NCBI RefSeq assembly: GCF_905475465.1
Contig: NC_062241.1
Location: 7,564,001-7,628,000 of the forward strand
Direction: 5' to 3'
DNA length: 64,000 bases
DNA from: Pieris napi
Lineage: Eukaryota > Arthropoda > Insecta > Lepidoptera > Pieridae
A model generated the notes under the pieces. That model did not search any database and was not told where the DNA came from. It saw only the letters and a program-made list of their open reading frames with translations. The position numbers were made by a program, and so were the translations under genes. This document shows, one piece after another, positions 24,205 to 37,126 of the stretch; position 1 is the stretch's first letter, and the number at the start of each line of letters is the position of its first letter.

Positions 24205-27200
24205 ATAAGTTATATATCTTAAATGCAATGCCTAATTGAGATAGTGGTAATATATTAGTAAACTAGTATGTATAATATAAATGTTGTCAAGTTCAACATG
24301 AACTTGACCCAGATGGAAGAGAGCTGATGATGCGGCACTAAGGTCACACACAAGAAATAGCAAGATTTTTTATTTTCTTTAGTGATTAATTCACAGGCCA
24401 ATCATAAAAACGTTTACGGTTTTATTTTATTGTATACGACTGCAGTAAATCGACACGAGTCTTTGAGTCTCAGAATTTGAAGTAAATGAAAGGCTGTCAG
24501 TTGCCAATGCTTTACCAACCCTTTTAAAAAGTGATATGGTATACCTAAAGGAAACCATTTATTGGAAACAAGTCCACAGGCAGCTGAATCCTTGGTACGA
24601 TGCTGATAGATTCTTAAAATGACACTTTTAAGTAGAACAATGGACAGATTGGACATATCGGTTTGTACAAAAAGGAATTTATTTTTAAATACAGTGTAAT
24701 CAAGAAGCTTTAAAATGTTTCATACTGAAAGTTTTGAAATCAAGTGGACCGTCGCCTGCAGTGACGAGCCTTTTGTGTTTGCGAAGCTTAAAGCTCCTCT
24801 GCATTGTAATGTGTAGCTACTCCTATAACAATCAAAAACAGATATCAACTTTACATTAATAAAGAAGAATTTACTTTGTTGTTTTGTTGTTGTTGTTTAG
24901 CTTCAATAAGTACAAAGCACAGTTATAAACTAATAGGTCAAAACGCAAAGCTGTTTCAATTTTTAGAGTATAAATAAATATGTACATTAAAAAAAACTGT
25001 GTTTGCTTCACTTCGTTTACGCAGAGATATTCCAAATGCTCTCTATCGATGAGAACGTAAATAATAGTTTAATAAATGAACTAATAAACATATTAGAAAA
25101 TGAAAATTATTCATAATATTCATTATGAAAATGCATAAAAGACTGATTTATTATAGTAGCAACGACGTTGCTACGAAAATGTAAATTTCATTTTATTTAG
25201 CAGACAATACGTTCCATTCATCACATGAATGCTGCATGCATGAAATAAACTGTGATGAGATAACTTTTGAATTAAAAACTTAATTTTTTAATGTAAAAAC
25301 GAAGTGGTTTCTAACGTAAGCAGTTTAAGGGATGCAATATTATTTAATAGTCTAATTTTAAACGTAGCTAAACCTAATCTAAATGTAATCCAAAGTTAAA
25401 TGAATGAGTAGATTGATGTAATTTTTTTAACGCTTTAAAAACATAATTATGGATTTTATTATAAAAGTACCGACCTCTATTACAATTTATGTACAAAATT
25501 CTTATAAATTTATACAAAAGAATAAAATGTTTAAAGTTCCCATAAATCCTACAAAAGCTCAGTAACGTCAGTTTTACAAAAATCTTTTAACGAATAGAAA
25601 GGCGTTAATATCTAATATCTGCTTCAGAGTACAATGATTTAAAATTAGGTCGGGTTAACGTCCAGTGGACTAGTGTGCCAAACTATCCATATATATAGTT
25701 CAAATGTAAATCTTTACACATGGGTCAGACGTCATATCTATGACATCAAAAATATATTTAAAAGGCCTGATACATCTGAGGCAAATCTACCTAGGGCAAT
25801 TCTGTTAGTGAACTTGAACGAATTTCGAATCAAACTCGCTTCAGCTTTGAATGGCTGTAGACGCGTAATCAAGCAATCTCTGCGCTGGGAGTTGCGAGTG
25901 AAATCATTAATTGAAGATTATATGACACGGGCCTGTTATTACTCGTAGTATGTTTAACTATAAGTTTTACGCGCACTATACTTTACAATTATGAACCCGA
26001 AGCGGGCAGCTAGTTGTTTCATAAAGAAATCTTAGTATTCTCAACTCGGGTACGAGTGGGGTCAACACTGCCAGTTTTAAGTTTTAACGTGGCGGCTTGT
26101 CTTTAACATGCAAGCGGCTTCCAACTTTGCTTTAATGCACTTTGAAACTTTTATGCTTTAACGACCTACCTAGAAGTGTTTACTGTAAAGGCACCCAATC
26201 GGTTTAAAAACATACACACAGAAGCAAATACTGGATCACATTATTTGTCAATTGCAAGTCAATTTAAAGTAAGAACTGAAATTCCCACTTACTCATACAA
26301 ATTATATGTTTATGTATAAAATGTAGGTCGTACTTTAAACTGTAGATTTTTCAATAAAAGTAATATGCTATCAATGCGCTTTCTAAAAATAATTTACGCA
26401 ACCTGGAAAGTAAGATCACTATTAAGTATGGATACAATCCATTAAAAGCATTTTTTAAATTTTATTCGTATCATTTGCATTATTTTTGTATTTTTTTTAT
26501 TATTAGTATTAGTAAGTATGTTTTTAAGTTATTTTTTTATACTTAATTTCTAAAAGGTATAAATTTGGCGAAAGCAGTCGTCCACCAGGAAAAATATATG
26601 GGAGCTCGGGGAAAAATAACAAACAAACAAACAAACAATTTACTTTTTCTCTATAAAAGCTGGTAATCCTTGTGAGGTGGACAAACAGGTTGAATACAAA
26701 ACACACAATGGACATAAGAGAAAAATAAATTTCTTTATACTATACAGAGTGAAATAAACATATACGAGTATTTGGGACAAGATAAAATGTTCTCTACCGA
26801 ATAGTGCTTGTGGTGAAATAATTATTATTTGTTGTGATTTCTTGCTTTCTAGTATAAGAAATATTATCATATACCTACGGAGAAGATAAATAATATTAAA
26901 TAATAAAGAAAAATATAATATTATTAATTTAATATTATTCTTAAATAATAATATTATATTATTTTCACACAAGTGCAATAATTATTATTAAAATTATCTG
27001 CAATCCTCGGGGTATACAGTATTTGAGTGTCTGTGGCATCGTACCTCCTTTATTTGTGTTTTAAAACCAGTCGTTAAAAAGATATTCTATTTTTAAATTT
27101 GACGAGGGTTTCTAAATTTAAATTTTAGGCCTTCCACGTTATTTTGGTTATGAATTAAATCAATTATACCTTTTTTAACAATGACAACTCTTCACTAAAG

Positions 27201-27529
27201 CACCTATATCAAAACATTACAAACACAACATCTCTGTATAGAAATAAGACAAATATTTTAAACTTGGAGCAGGATCTTGTTCTACTTACCGAAGTTAATC
27301 GAAGTTGGTTTCGGGTTTCAGATTCAATTATGTGCCTGAACAGAATATCCCTTTAAATATAAATCAAGCGGCTAAAGGTTATGTATCAGCGTAATAACCG
27401 TGAATCCTATCAATCACATTAACTTCGTAAACAGAAAATTCATAAAAAATCCTTATATCCTACCAATTTTTAGTTAATAACAAAAACTATTTCGAAACAG
27501 AGTTGGACCCTAAGATTTAGGGTAGCGCC
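24205..27529. other. Intergenic, no gene seen
   Basis: More than 3 kb of A+T-rich DNA with a CAAA microsatellite near 26620-26637. ORFs at 25673-25948 and 26524-26978 have no recognisable domains, splice context or codon pattern. I support no gene here. Confidence 0.4.
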
Positions 27530-27725
27530 TTAAGTCAAAAAGCATTTATTCATGTTGGTAACACAATGTACACTTATGAACGGCAAAAAAGCACCTATAC
27601 ATTAAATGCTTCTTATTTTACATTTACTGCCAGTTCTCAAATCAAGGGCGTAGAAAGGCAGAGAAGAACTGGCAATAAACTCTCCGCCTATTTTTTTCAC
27701 TCTTAGTGCGACAATGCTTAATTTT
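27530..27725 (-). repeat. 3' tail of a jockey/CR1-like LINE
   Basis: Minus-strand copy of the tail seen at 23990-24204, with GGCGGAGAGTTTATTGCCAG, GCCCTTGATTTGAGAACTGG and the end block GTGTACATTGTGTTACC. It is better preserved than the copy in the Ly6-A intron. Confidence 0.7.
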
Positions 27726-28808
27726 ACATTCCTACATATCTTTGATGTACGGCAGTCAGACTAAAAAGATTTAGAAACGTGACTAAGTCTTAAAAATATT
27801 ATCACATGCCAAACAAATACTTGATTACGTAAGGCACCGCAAAAGGTGACGCCCAATTTTGAATTAGTACGATTTTCAATTTTGCGTATTTCCTACGGTA
27901 TATAATAGTCATATTTATACCACCCTAGAGTTTCGAAGATAAATTGCAAAAGGTGAACCAATTAACGTTTTGTACGTGACTTGAATTAATACGGAAAATA
28001 AAATTTAAATAAGCATTTTGAGTTTTGTCACGTGATATGATACAATAACGATGTTTAAGAAATAATATGTATTTTGTTAAGCAATTGAAGATTCCAGACG
28101 AGAAAATGTCACACGTATTTGCTAGTCTCTAGTCTTTATTAAATCGTTTTGTAAAAATAAAATATATCTTTTCGTAAGTTTTTGTATCTCGGTTTTTAAT
28201 AAACGTTTCATCTCTCAATTCTACAAGATTTTATCGTCAAAGCGGTAAGACAACAAAAGAATGTTTAATAAAATCAACTCAAGAACACTCTGGTCTTCTA
28301 TCGTTTGTACACGAACGATCTATTTAATTCACATTTGGCTCGAACACGTAAATTTGCGTAGACGAATGACATCTGTTTCCGATAATGTTACCCTTTTTAT
28401 CTCTCGTGCCAGTGTCAGCTTGACAGCGCGCCTAGCCCTCGTTACCATCGAACATAGCTTAATGTATAGGTCTTATCGCGACAGATCGCCCGATCGTTTT
28501 ATTCAGGGTTAAAAGTAGTTAATGCCTACATGCAGAATATCTCTTTCTCTATCTATAAAAAACACGAAAGAAACACTTTAGACCGTTTAGTACACATACA
28601 TAATACCATATTTTTTCATATCAGTAAAAATAAAATTTTATAAAGATTATTTTTTCTATTCCAATTTCAAATTATGAGAAATAGAAAAGACTGCTGCCGG
28701 CTATGACGCTGCCAAGTGTGTTAGTAAGAATGTTGAGAATTTATTAATTTCAAATAAGGAAAAGATAATGAAGATTTTATTGTTAAAGACATCACATTTA
28801 TAAGAACT
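27726..28808. other. Intergenic, no gene seen
   Basis: No supported gene. A GC-richer patch at about 28340-28510 stands out from its surroundings but matches nothing I recognise. The ORF across it looks like chance. Confidence 0.35.
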
Positions 28809-28811
28809 TTA

Positions 28812-30415
28812 TGGTAGGGGAGCCCAAGAGGGGATTTCGGGATTTACTAAAGCGCGGCAGATTAATATATAGGGGGATACCTTGTACCCGGTTAAGTACC
28901 TCCACAAAATATGAGGCCCATATATAAGGCCGCCCGTGAAGGAGACAGGATCAGATTAGTAAAAAAAAATTGAACATCAAAAATTCTCGAGCGCGTCAGA
29001 TTAAGGTAGGGTGAGTTAATTACATCCTAAAAAGTATATATTCCACTAATCTGACAATTTGAGAGTGACGGAAAAAAAGGGGAGGGCAACAAAGTTGTAA
29101 AAAAAACCGTCATCTCGACATTCTCGAGCGTAGCTAATTTTTTTTTTATTTTGAAGGAAATAATTCAAGAATAATGAAAAATATATAATCTGACGATTTC
29201 CGCAAGCCGAAATAACAAAAAATCGTCGATAAAGTTAAATGCGTGCAGCTGCGTGATGCCTACATTTCCTTTAACCGATCGGAATCTACTAAACGGCGTT
29301 CTAAATATTTCCCTCAAAATTACATTTCCTGTGAATTTGAACCGATTCGGACCGATAGATTTTGAGAAATTTTGAAAAATCTTAAAAAAATAAGAAATAT
29401 TTTTTTTTAAAGTGGTTTCTTTATTAATCAACATCAAAAATTAATCCGCCTTTGAGCTTGAAAAACCACGTCGATCGCCACCAAGCTCGTCAAAAGCGGT
29501 TGATTAGTTCGAGAGATATCGTGAACGAAAGAAACCCGAAAAAGTGTTTTTTCGGGATTACTCCGAAATTTGTGGTTCTATCAATTAAAATTGCAAAATG
29601 ACTTATGATGATGATAAAACTGCGTCGGATGCCGCCAACTGCGTGAAAATTGTTTGATCCATTCAAAAGTTATTGCGGTTTGAAAATTCCAAAAATAGTG
29701 TTCTATGAAAATTCTATCAGACTTTCGAGCTGGGAGAGCTCAAATGCATAGACATGTTATTTCTTTGAACTCAGCGAGCTCAAAATATCAATTTTAAGCG
29801 CCCAGGAATGGAAGTAGCAGGAAGTTGCAGGAATGGCCCTTTCGGTGAATCGTTTTTCTAAATTTTTTTTGTCAGATCAGGCGAATCCCTCTAGATAATC
29901 GTCAGATTATAAGACAGTACGTTTAGAACATAAAGATGAACCACATATATCTTAATCTGACGCGCTTGAGTATTTTAAAATTGCGATTTTTTTTTGCATA
30001 TTATGGAAATGGCCGTGGGTTTGCGTCCCATCGAAATCGTCAGATTAGTGAATGAGAGCTTTTTTTTGGTGCACTTAACACTCCCTTAGAAAATCTGACG
30101 CGCTCGATATTTTTTTTTTTTTTTTCATTTTCAACCCTTAAATACAACCACCCGCATCATGCAAACGATCAGATTAACATACGTACATTATTAAAAATAC
30201 GTAGGGCATAGATGCTATCAATATCTGACGCGCTCGAGGATGTCCATGCAACAGTTTTTTTTTACATATTTAACTATCTATAGCCGCTTCCCCCACTGAT
30301 GAAAAGGAATTTATCATATAACATTTTTTTCTTCTTTTTATCTAAGCTTTGCATCCCAATAGGTCTCTACGACGCTCGAGTAAATCCCCATTTAGCATCG
30401 TGGGCTCCCCTACCA
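28812..30415. mobile_element. 1.6-kb terminal-inverted-repeat element with ordered internal motifs
   Basis: The ends are exact inverted repeats over 14 bp (TGGTAGGGGAGCCC), with weaker pairing inward through GGGATTTACT and AGCG. TTA flanks both sides (28809-28811 and 30416-30418), a possible 3-bp target duplication like that of PIF/Harbinger elements. Inside, CTCGAGCGCGTCAGATTA (28986-29003) in the left part reappears in opposite orientation in the right part, at 29953-29970, near 30092-30106 and at 30222-30238. Shorter TCAGATTA / TAATCTGA words are scattered between them. No transposase ORF is present, so it is non-autonomous. The central 700 bp (29200-29870) has no ORF of note. Superfamily is uncertain. 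Confidence 0.7.
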
Positions 30416-30418
30416 TTA

Positions 30419-32611
30419 TTTAAATAACTAATATATTTATTTAATTTACCTGAGATTCTATGTTGTTCTTATCAAACTTTTCGTTATTGCTCTTTCTTAT
30501 TCGGCTATTCAAGCTAAAATGAATCCACCTCATACGCAATTTATTTTTGAAATCATATGATATTATATTACAGTTTCATCCGTAAAGAGAATTTAAATTC
30601 AGTCTATTGTTACAATTCTATATAGGTGCACTCCATATTAGTTGGCAAACTCAATTCATGTCAGGAACAGTATCTGCTTACAAATACGTTTATGTATAAC
30701 GGTCATATTCAATATTGACTATACAATATACGCTTATATAATAATGGTTAAACTTTTAATAGTACTCGGAAGTACTTTACTCACAAAAGGCATATAGTTC
30801 ATTAGGTTAATAATACAAACATGCTGCAGATAAAATCATGGTAGTATATGTCCGACAGGAAGCGTAAAATACATATATCAAGCTGCACATTGTTATCTAA
30901 CTCTTTTTTCAACAATTTTCTATGTTTTTAGAAACACAATTCCAATATACACCAATTTGTTTTTTGTTTATGGTTGAAAAACTTTTAATTTTGGAAGAAA
31001 AAAGATACTTTGAATTTTAATATATAGTTAATTCAGCCCAATTATAATTTCGATAGAAGATAGTTTACGTCAAGAGAGAAAGAGAAGAAGAAAAAAATAG
31101 AAAATGTTATGTTTATTCGGTTTTCAAAAATATTATCAGTAGAGAGGGAAGTTTAAAGATTATACGGTAGATCTAGAGAGCGGGGACGGGGATAAATATA
31201 ATTTCTAGAACACATTCAAGCCATTTTAGAGCCGGTTAGAACCTATACACGTACCCTTTGATGGCCATCGATTTTATGACAAAATATATTTTATTGGAGA
31301 ACATTAAATACAAATTTCTTGGATTTGATTGGATATAACATGCATTTTTTAACTGTTTTTATAGAATATAAGAATTTGAGAAAGAATTCCAATATTCCAA
31401 CCACGAAAAACCAAGGAAACATATTTCATTAAATCCTGTTACATTACTTTAGAAATATTCTTCTTGCAGCCCTGAAAGTTTGCGACTCTTGGGGCCGATG
31501 TTTAAGTCATCGTTATTCAGAAGAACGCTATACGCTCGGAAAATAACCATTTGGTGTGTTTTTTTGCTTTTGATCTTGACATTTGACTCTAACAATTTAT
31601 ACATCTTGTATGCCGCGGAATGGCAAAACTCACACAAAAAGTCAAGCCTTAAGCTAAAATACAATTTAAATAAGATTTAGACATCACCTATAAGAATGTG
31701 CGTGTCTATGAACCTGTGCTATTATATCATATATCAGTATGATAATCTAAAACAATACATGCAAAAACACTGAAAATCTAAATGACAGGTAATCTAGTCG
31801 AAAAATTCGTCGTGAAGGCTGTTGTGACAGCAAAGCTCTGCAATTCATGGATTATTGATTTTAACTAGTATGGTATTGTGACTGTTTAAAAATCGATTAG
31901 TATAATCTAACAGTTTACTGTAATATATTTGTGAATATATCGTTCTGAGTTTATGTATTAAGTAAGCTTGAAAGTTTATACGTATGTGTGTGTATGCGTC
32001 GGCGAAACATTAATTTTTATTTCATTCGCTTACAACCCTTATCTCAATGCTCACAGTATTTATATGGTTTATGAATGACTATTTATAAATGTTTTTCAAC
32101 CTTTAATATATGTATACATAACGCGTCCCTTCGTTTTGCCTTATAGACTATAACTTCAGTTAAATATCACATACAATCTACCGTTAACAGTTATAAATAT
32201 ATTATTACGAATCTGTTCAAAAGTCCAAAAGCGTAAGATAAATATTTTGTGCTATTTTTCGTAAAGCAATTAACTTCACTGCTTTTAAAAAAGCATATAG
32301 GATGGCTCAAAGCGATAATCTCTGGTTATCTTTGAACGAATTAGTGTTTGCAAAGGATTGTAAACATAAAACGGACCTAAATACACTCAATTCCTAGCCT
32401 TCCTTTGCATCTCGTTTACCGTATTTAAATGAACGGAAGGCTTTAACAGTGAATTTGCAGTTCATGTACTTTAATTAAACCGGGAATAATGTATTCGATT
32501 TAGCAATTTATTGAAAAACTTTTGAACGTTATTGCAATTTAATTATTTTGGAACATCTAATCAAATAAAAAAATTCAACATTTTGCTTAACTTTATATGT
32601 ATTATAAAATA
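30419..32611. other. Intergenic, no gene seen
   Basis: A+T-rich DNA. Two overlapping antisense ORFs at 31449-31680 have no recognisable content. Nothing else could be supported. Confidence 0.4.
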
Positions 32612-32906
32612 AAATCAGTAGCGCTACAACCTCTTTAGGCCTCAGATTTCTGAATCTGTTTCATGATTTTTTTTATTTAAATCTAATAGGCAAGTAGGTG
32701 ATCAGCCTCCAGTGCCTGACTCACGCCGTCGACTTTTTGGGTCTAAGACATGTCGGTTTCCTCACGATGTTTTCCTTCATCGTTCGAGCAAATGTTAAAT
32801 GCGCACATAGAAAGAAAGTCCATTGGTGCACAGCCGGGGATCGAACCTACCACCTCATATCCTCGTATGAGAGTCGCACGCTGAAGCCACTAGGCCAACA
32901 CTGCTC
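32612..32906 (-). repeat. tRNA-derived SINE (family 1), near full length
   Basis: On the minus strand the head reads TGGCCTAGTGGC (A box, 32897-32886) and GGTTCGATCCC (B box, 32847-32837), the internal RNA polymerase III promoter of a tRNA-derived SINE. The body includes CATCGTGAGGAAACCGACAT and GCTGATCACCTACTTGCC. The tail reads ATGAAACAGATTCAGAAAT, then GGTTGTAGCGCTACTGAT. This is the reference copy for the fragments at 1500-1612, 35800-36105, 36140-36372 and 38630-38822. Confidence 0.8.
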
Positions 32907-34084
32907 TTTTTATATGTAATATATAAAAGATAAAACGCTCCGCTATGAAATTGAAACTGATTTTCAAAGACTTGAGAGTCTCTTTTTGCATTACATAATG
33001 TGTCAACTTTAATAAATTGTCTACATAATACATAGTTAAATTTTAATTAAACGCTTTCTCTTATTCTAGATATACTCTGTTATAAAAAGCAGACATGCAA
33101 TAAATTAACTTAATTTGAATGTTTCATAATATGTTGACTTTCGTGTCTACGTGGGAGCTGGGGTGCACCGTCTGAGTGGATGATCGATTTGTCCAGTATT
33201 AGTTTACCGACAGCTTTATCGCGCACAGTGGACCTAGCACGTTGTGAAATGTATACTCAGAAAAATTATAAAGAATATGTTTCCTTTTTAAATAGGTTTA
33301 CTGTGTGTAATATACTTTTTATTAGAGTGCGTTAGTCTATAAATAACGTAATTTTTTTTTAATACTTATTTGAACGAGAACAAACTATAAAAACATTTTA
33401 ATTTAATTACAAAATAAAATTTAACACTACAATATTTGATAAAGCAAACAAGTTAGTGAGATAATGTACAATGACAATTCAAAATATAGGAGAAATGTAT
33501 TTATTAAATTTACTTTATTAAAAAATACTTTTGGGCTATCAAATTATGTAGGACTTTAATAAATATCACACAATCAAAAACCTTTATTAAAAAGATGGGA
33601 AACAAATTTTATTTAATTTTGCCCGTGAAATTTTCTGATGAAACCTTTTGTCATCTTATATTTATTATTGTTCATTTAAATATTAAACGCATTTTTACTT
33701 AAATTCTTTGAATACACATTCATTAAAAGGTATTTGATAAAAGATATAGCAACTAAATACCTTTTGTAGATTGCTGGGATAAGATAAGTTCCTATATAGG
33801 GAGTGGCGAGGACACCAACAAGCAGCAGTCGCCATGGTCATATGACCTAGATCAATCTAATAGAGACTTTAATATAAAACATATTTGATGAGGTACTTTG
33901 ATACACAATTCAGGCTCTCGAGGTGAGCTATTTGCTGAATTGCTCTTGAATAACTTGTGTTTCACTCTACCGCACTGCGCTCGTGTTCTAAAAAGTTATC
34001 ACTTATGCATAATGTACTTTTAACTTGCGTTTAAAACTTATTTTTTCTTAAAATTTCATGCATTTTAAAAGAATATTTTTAAGC
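32907..34084. other. Intergenic, no gene seen
   Basis: A+T-rich DNA without supported features. Confidence 0.4.
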
Positions 34085-34935
34085 AGCAAACTCTAAAATT
34101 CAAATGCACCACATTTTCTTAAATGTAGAACTTTAGCGTGGGTATTAATTGTTGGTCCCTTTTTCCCGAAGGGGTAGGCAGAGACTAGAGCAAAGATAGA
34201 GGTACCTCTATGCTTACTAGTCCCTTCTCTAGTACCTCCTGAATTTGGTCCAGCTACGACAAGGCCCAACCCGATATCACCATCCACGGTTGCCTTGTAT
34301 ACATAACTTGTTCACAGCTTCTCATTTATCCGTTCTACATGTCCAAACCACCTAAGCATTCCCTTTCGTATCCTTGTCATTACCTCCTCTTCCACGCATC
34401 TCACTATTACGTACCCTATCACGCAATGTTACACCACACATACTTGTTAATGCTCTTATTTCCACGGCATTTATTTTACTTTCATTCTTTATCTGCCATT
34501 CCCAACATTCAGTCCCGTATGTTAACGTCGGCATAAGTACTCCCCTATGGACGGCCAGTCGAGCCTCGTTTAAGATTTGCTAAGATAAAGGAATGCAATG
34601 CTCCATTTTCTCATTCTCAGTATTAAATCGTCTTTCTATATCATCCTTATACTTTCCATGTGGAGGTAACATACAGTCTAAGTAGGTACACGAATTTATT
34701 CAGTGGTTTCACTTTTTCCCCATCTATCAAAATATAATTATTTCAAATACCATAGATATTTCTTTTCCTTCGTTCACTTCCATACTCTTAACACTTAAAT
34801 AGCTTTTCATAACTGTTACCAGCTCCTGCAAGTCCTCCAACGAAGACTTGGTTGTCAACGTATAGGAGACATTCAGTAGTGTATTAACGTTGTCTATATC
34901 ATATTGTAGCCTTTTCAATGAGAGACAGACAATTT
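34085..34935 (-). pseudogene. Decayed RTE-like LINE reverse transcriptase, 3' half
   Basis: Minus-strand blocks in family order are LQELVTVMKSYLSVKSMEVN (about 34850-34780; family form 'KLKVNVGKSKVM'), TYGTECWEWQIKNESKINAV (34530-34470) with EIRALTSMCGVTL after it, and near the end SAYPFGK (about 34180). The family pattern is 'YGSETW...INAVEMRSLR'. Frameshifts and stops lie between blocks. The element ends with a short 3' UTR near 34085 (GCATTTGAATTTTAGAG). It is a third RTE subfamily member in the window and is not functional. Confidence 0.7.
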
Positions 34936-35799
34936 TATAGGAAATTTATTTATTTGCCTGCCAAGAGTCAGGTCATCGATATGTGGTTATAGGTGAATTC
35001 CCTACTTGGTTGACTTACTTCAAAAGTTTTTGCTTACCATTTAATGTTTTTACTTGAACCTGGCATAAAGTTAAAACTATTGCCATAAAAACAACGTAAC
35101 CAGTATTTGTTGGTATATCAGTTCTTAGGCAATATCTAATAACATATTTCAAAAGACCAAGAACTGTGCGCTAATCTTAGAAGCAATATCAGATAAGAAC
35201 ATCATTAATCATACCTACTGTTATGATGGTAATGTCCAGATATTGTCATCAAACATAATGTGTACCACGTGCCGATCCCATAAAGGACACATTGTTGGTA
35301 GTTAGTTCGACATTACCATCCTCTCAATTTATAGCTGCTGTATGTGACCCATTTCCTTGCCTTTATTAATAACAATGTCAAATTTTACTGTCGTAGATAA
35401 ATATTGAGGGGAATTCCTAATTACACCTTACAAAAATTTATAAACGTTAGATTCTTTGAACAAAGAATATTATAATACTGAATAATAATACATAATTTAT
35501 ACTTTCATTCTCATTTACTATAGTAAATTAGGAAGTAGGATTTGCCTCTGTCTGTCTTTAGTTACATTTGTGGTCAAAAAATGTGTACACAGTTGTAATA
35601 AAGTGTTATTTTTTATATCATAAATTCCTTTGTCGTTAAGAGATAAATGTCTGTAAAGAAATAGAGGACATTCATTGTAACAATAAAAGAATTTGTAACA
35701 ATACCTCACGAAAACATTTTATAGGGAACAAAAGCGTCAAGTTTTCTTTTATAATATTTATGTATGTATATATATTCTATATACCAATGCCCCTTTTAG
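34936..35799. other. Intergenic, no gene seen
   Basis: No supported gene. The stretch is a little less A+T-rich around 35080-35400, but translation on both strands shows stops and no recognisable domain. Confidence 0.35.
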
Positions 35800-36105
35800 T
35801 AGTATCGCTGATCGCATCGCTGAGGTCGTAGATTCGAACCCCGGCTGTGCAACCGATGGACTTTCTGACTAAATTAAAAAAAATCTCCCACCGAGAGGTG
35901 AGAAAAGTACTCTATGTGGATATGTTTTCCGAATTTGCGCTTTATACAGTTGAAAGCGATAGCCCCGTAATGAAGTACCGTCTTCCCTTGCTGAACACAC
36001 CAAGCTTCTTTCAGGCCAAATTAGCCTTACTGTCGAAATGATTATGAAACAGATACAGAAATCCGAGGCCCAGACCTAAAAAGGTTGTAGCGACATTGAT
36101 TTATT
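35800..36105 (+). repeat. Chimeric SINE (family 1) with foreign middle
   Basis: The head carries a degenerate B box and GGCTGTGCAACCGATGGACT. The tail, ATGAAACAGATACAGAAATC then GGTTGTAGCGACATTGAT, is that of SINE family 1. The usual middle is missing. In its place, about 175 nt (35865-36040) are open in one frame (REVRKVLYVDMFSEFALYTV and onward to LALLSK), ending in TGA just where the tail begins. I do not recognise the encoded segment. It may be a captured sequence or an older insertion. Confidence 0.55.
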
Positions 36106-36139
36106 TTATTTTTATAATACTTAAATATTATAATAACAA

Positions 36140-36372
36140 TTTTTTTTCTAAGGTAATCTAATAGGCAAGTAGGTGATCAGCCTTCTGTGCGTGACACACG
36201 CCGTTAGCTTTTAGGGTCTAAGGCAAGCCGGTTTCCTCACGATGTTTTCCTTCACCATTCGAGCGAATGTTAAATGCGTACATAGAAAGAAAGTCCATTG
36301 GTGCACAGCCGGGGATTGAACCTACGACCTCAGGGATGAGAGTCGCACGCTGAAGCCACTAGGCCAACACTA
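36140..36372 (-). repeat. tRNA-derived SINE (family 1), tail-less
   Basis: Minus-strand head and body with an A box (GCCACTAGGCCA on the plus strand near 36353-36364), a B box (GGATTGAACC on plus) and the GCTGATCACCTACTTGCC block. The tail after the TCTAATAGG block is missing. It lies tail to tail with the SINE at 35800-36105. Confidence 0.7.
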
Positions 36373-37126
36373 TTTAAGTATTATATTTACATCAAAAACA
36401 AGCACAGTTACAGGTAAACAGTATTTTAGTCGCGTTAAGTCAGCTAAATATTGAATATATATAATAAAGCATCCGTTTCGCTTATTCGTTCGTTCGCTGT
36501 TCGTAATTTATAACAAATTAATAATTTATTGAGCTGAATTCTAGGAAGCCATATTTGTTTATCTTTCGTGCTATTTATAAGAAAATTGCCATAAACAATT
36601 CTCAAGGATTTCTAAATTTCGATCTTAAAAGTATATAGAAAAAGTGTCTATTTATATTTGGCTACGACATCGATCTTCACGTTTTATTTGTTCAAGACCT
36701 TTTGCGAATATGTAATGTGCCGTATAAATTTCTCCCCTCGGGAGCCTCGGCTCTCAGTTAAAAGGTGCTACGAATTAATTTTACCTGACATCAAGGACAT
36801 TACGTCAGAATATTTTAACTTCTAATAAGAAGGGGACTGAACAAATACCTCAACGTATAATTTAAATAAACATTGTTTATTATAATATTGTTTAAATTAT
36901 TATTTTAATCTAGTCTGTTAGTAACAAGTTATTTAACTCTATGTACAAACTTGACTCTTTTTTAGGCATTAGGCCACTGCATATTTATATTTATTCCATA
37001 CAAGTATACAACGACAATAAATTAAACCGAATGGGAAGCCAAATCGTATGCTTGAGCAACATCTAGTCTTATCATTTCATCATAGGAATATAGTATTGTT
37101 ATATTGCCCCATATAGTTTTGTTATA
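36373..37126. other. Intergenic, no gene seen
   Basis: A+T-rich DNA with a small GC-richer patch near 36735-36755. No feature supported. Confidence 0.4.

Noticed and set aside
25673..25948. 91-codon ORF on the plus strand
   Set aside because: Looks open but shows no domain, signal or splice context, and the composition is not clearly coding.
28261..28512. 83-codon ORF in a GC-richer patch
   Set aside because: No domain, no splice sites and no match to any family I know.
31449..31680. Two overlapping ORFs on opposite strands
   Set aside because: Mutually antisense, short, no recognisable content. Chance is enough to explain them.
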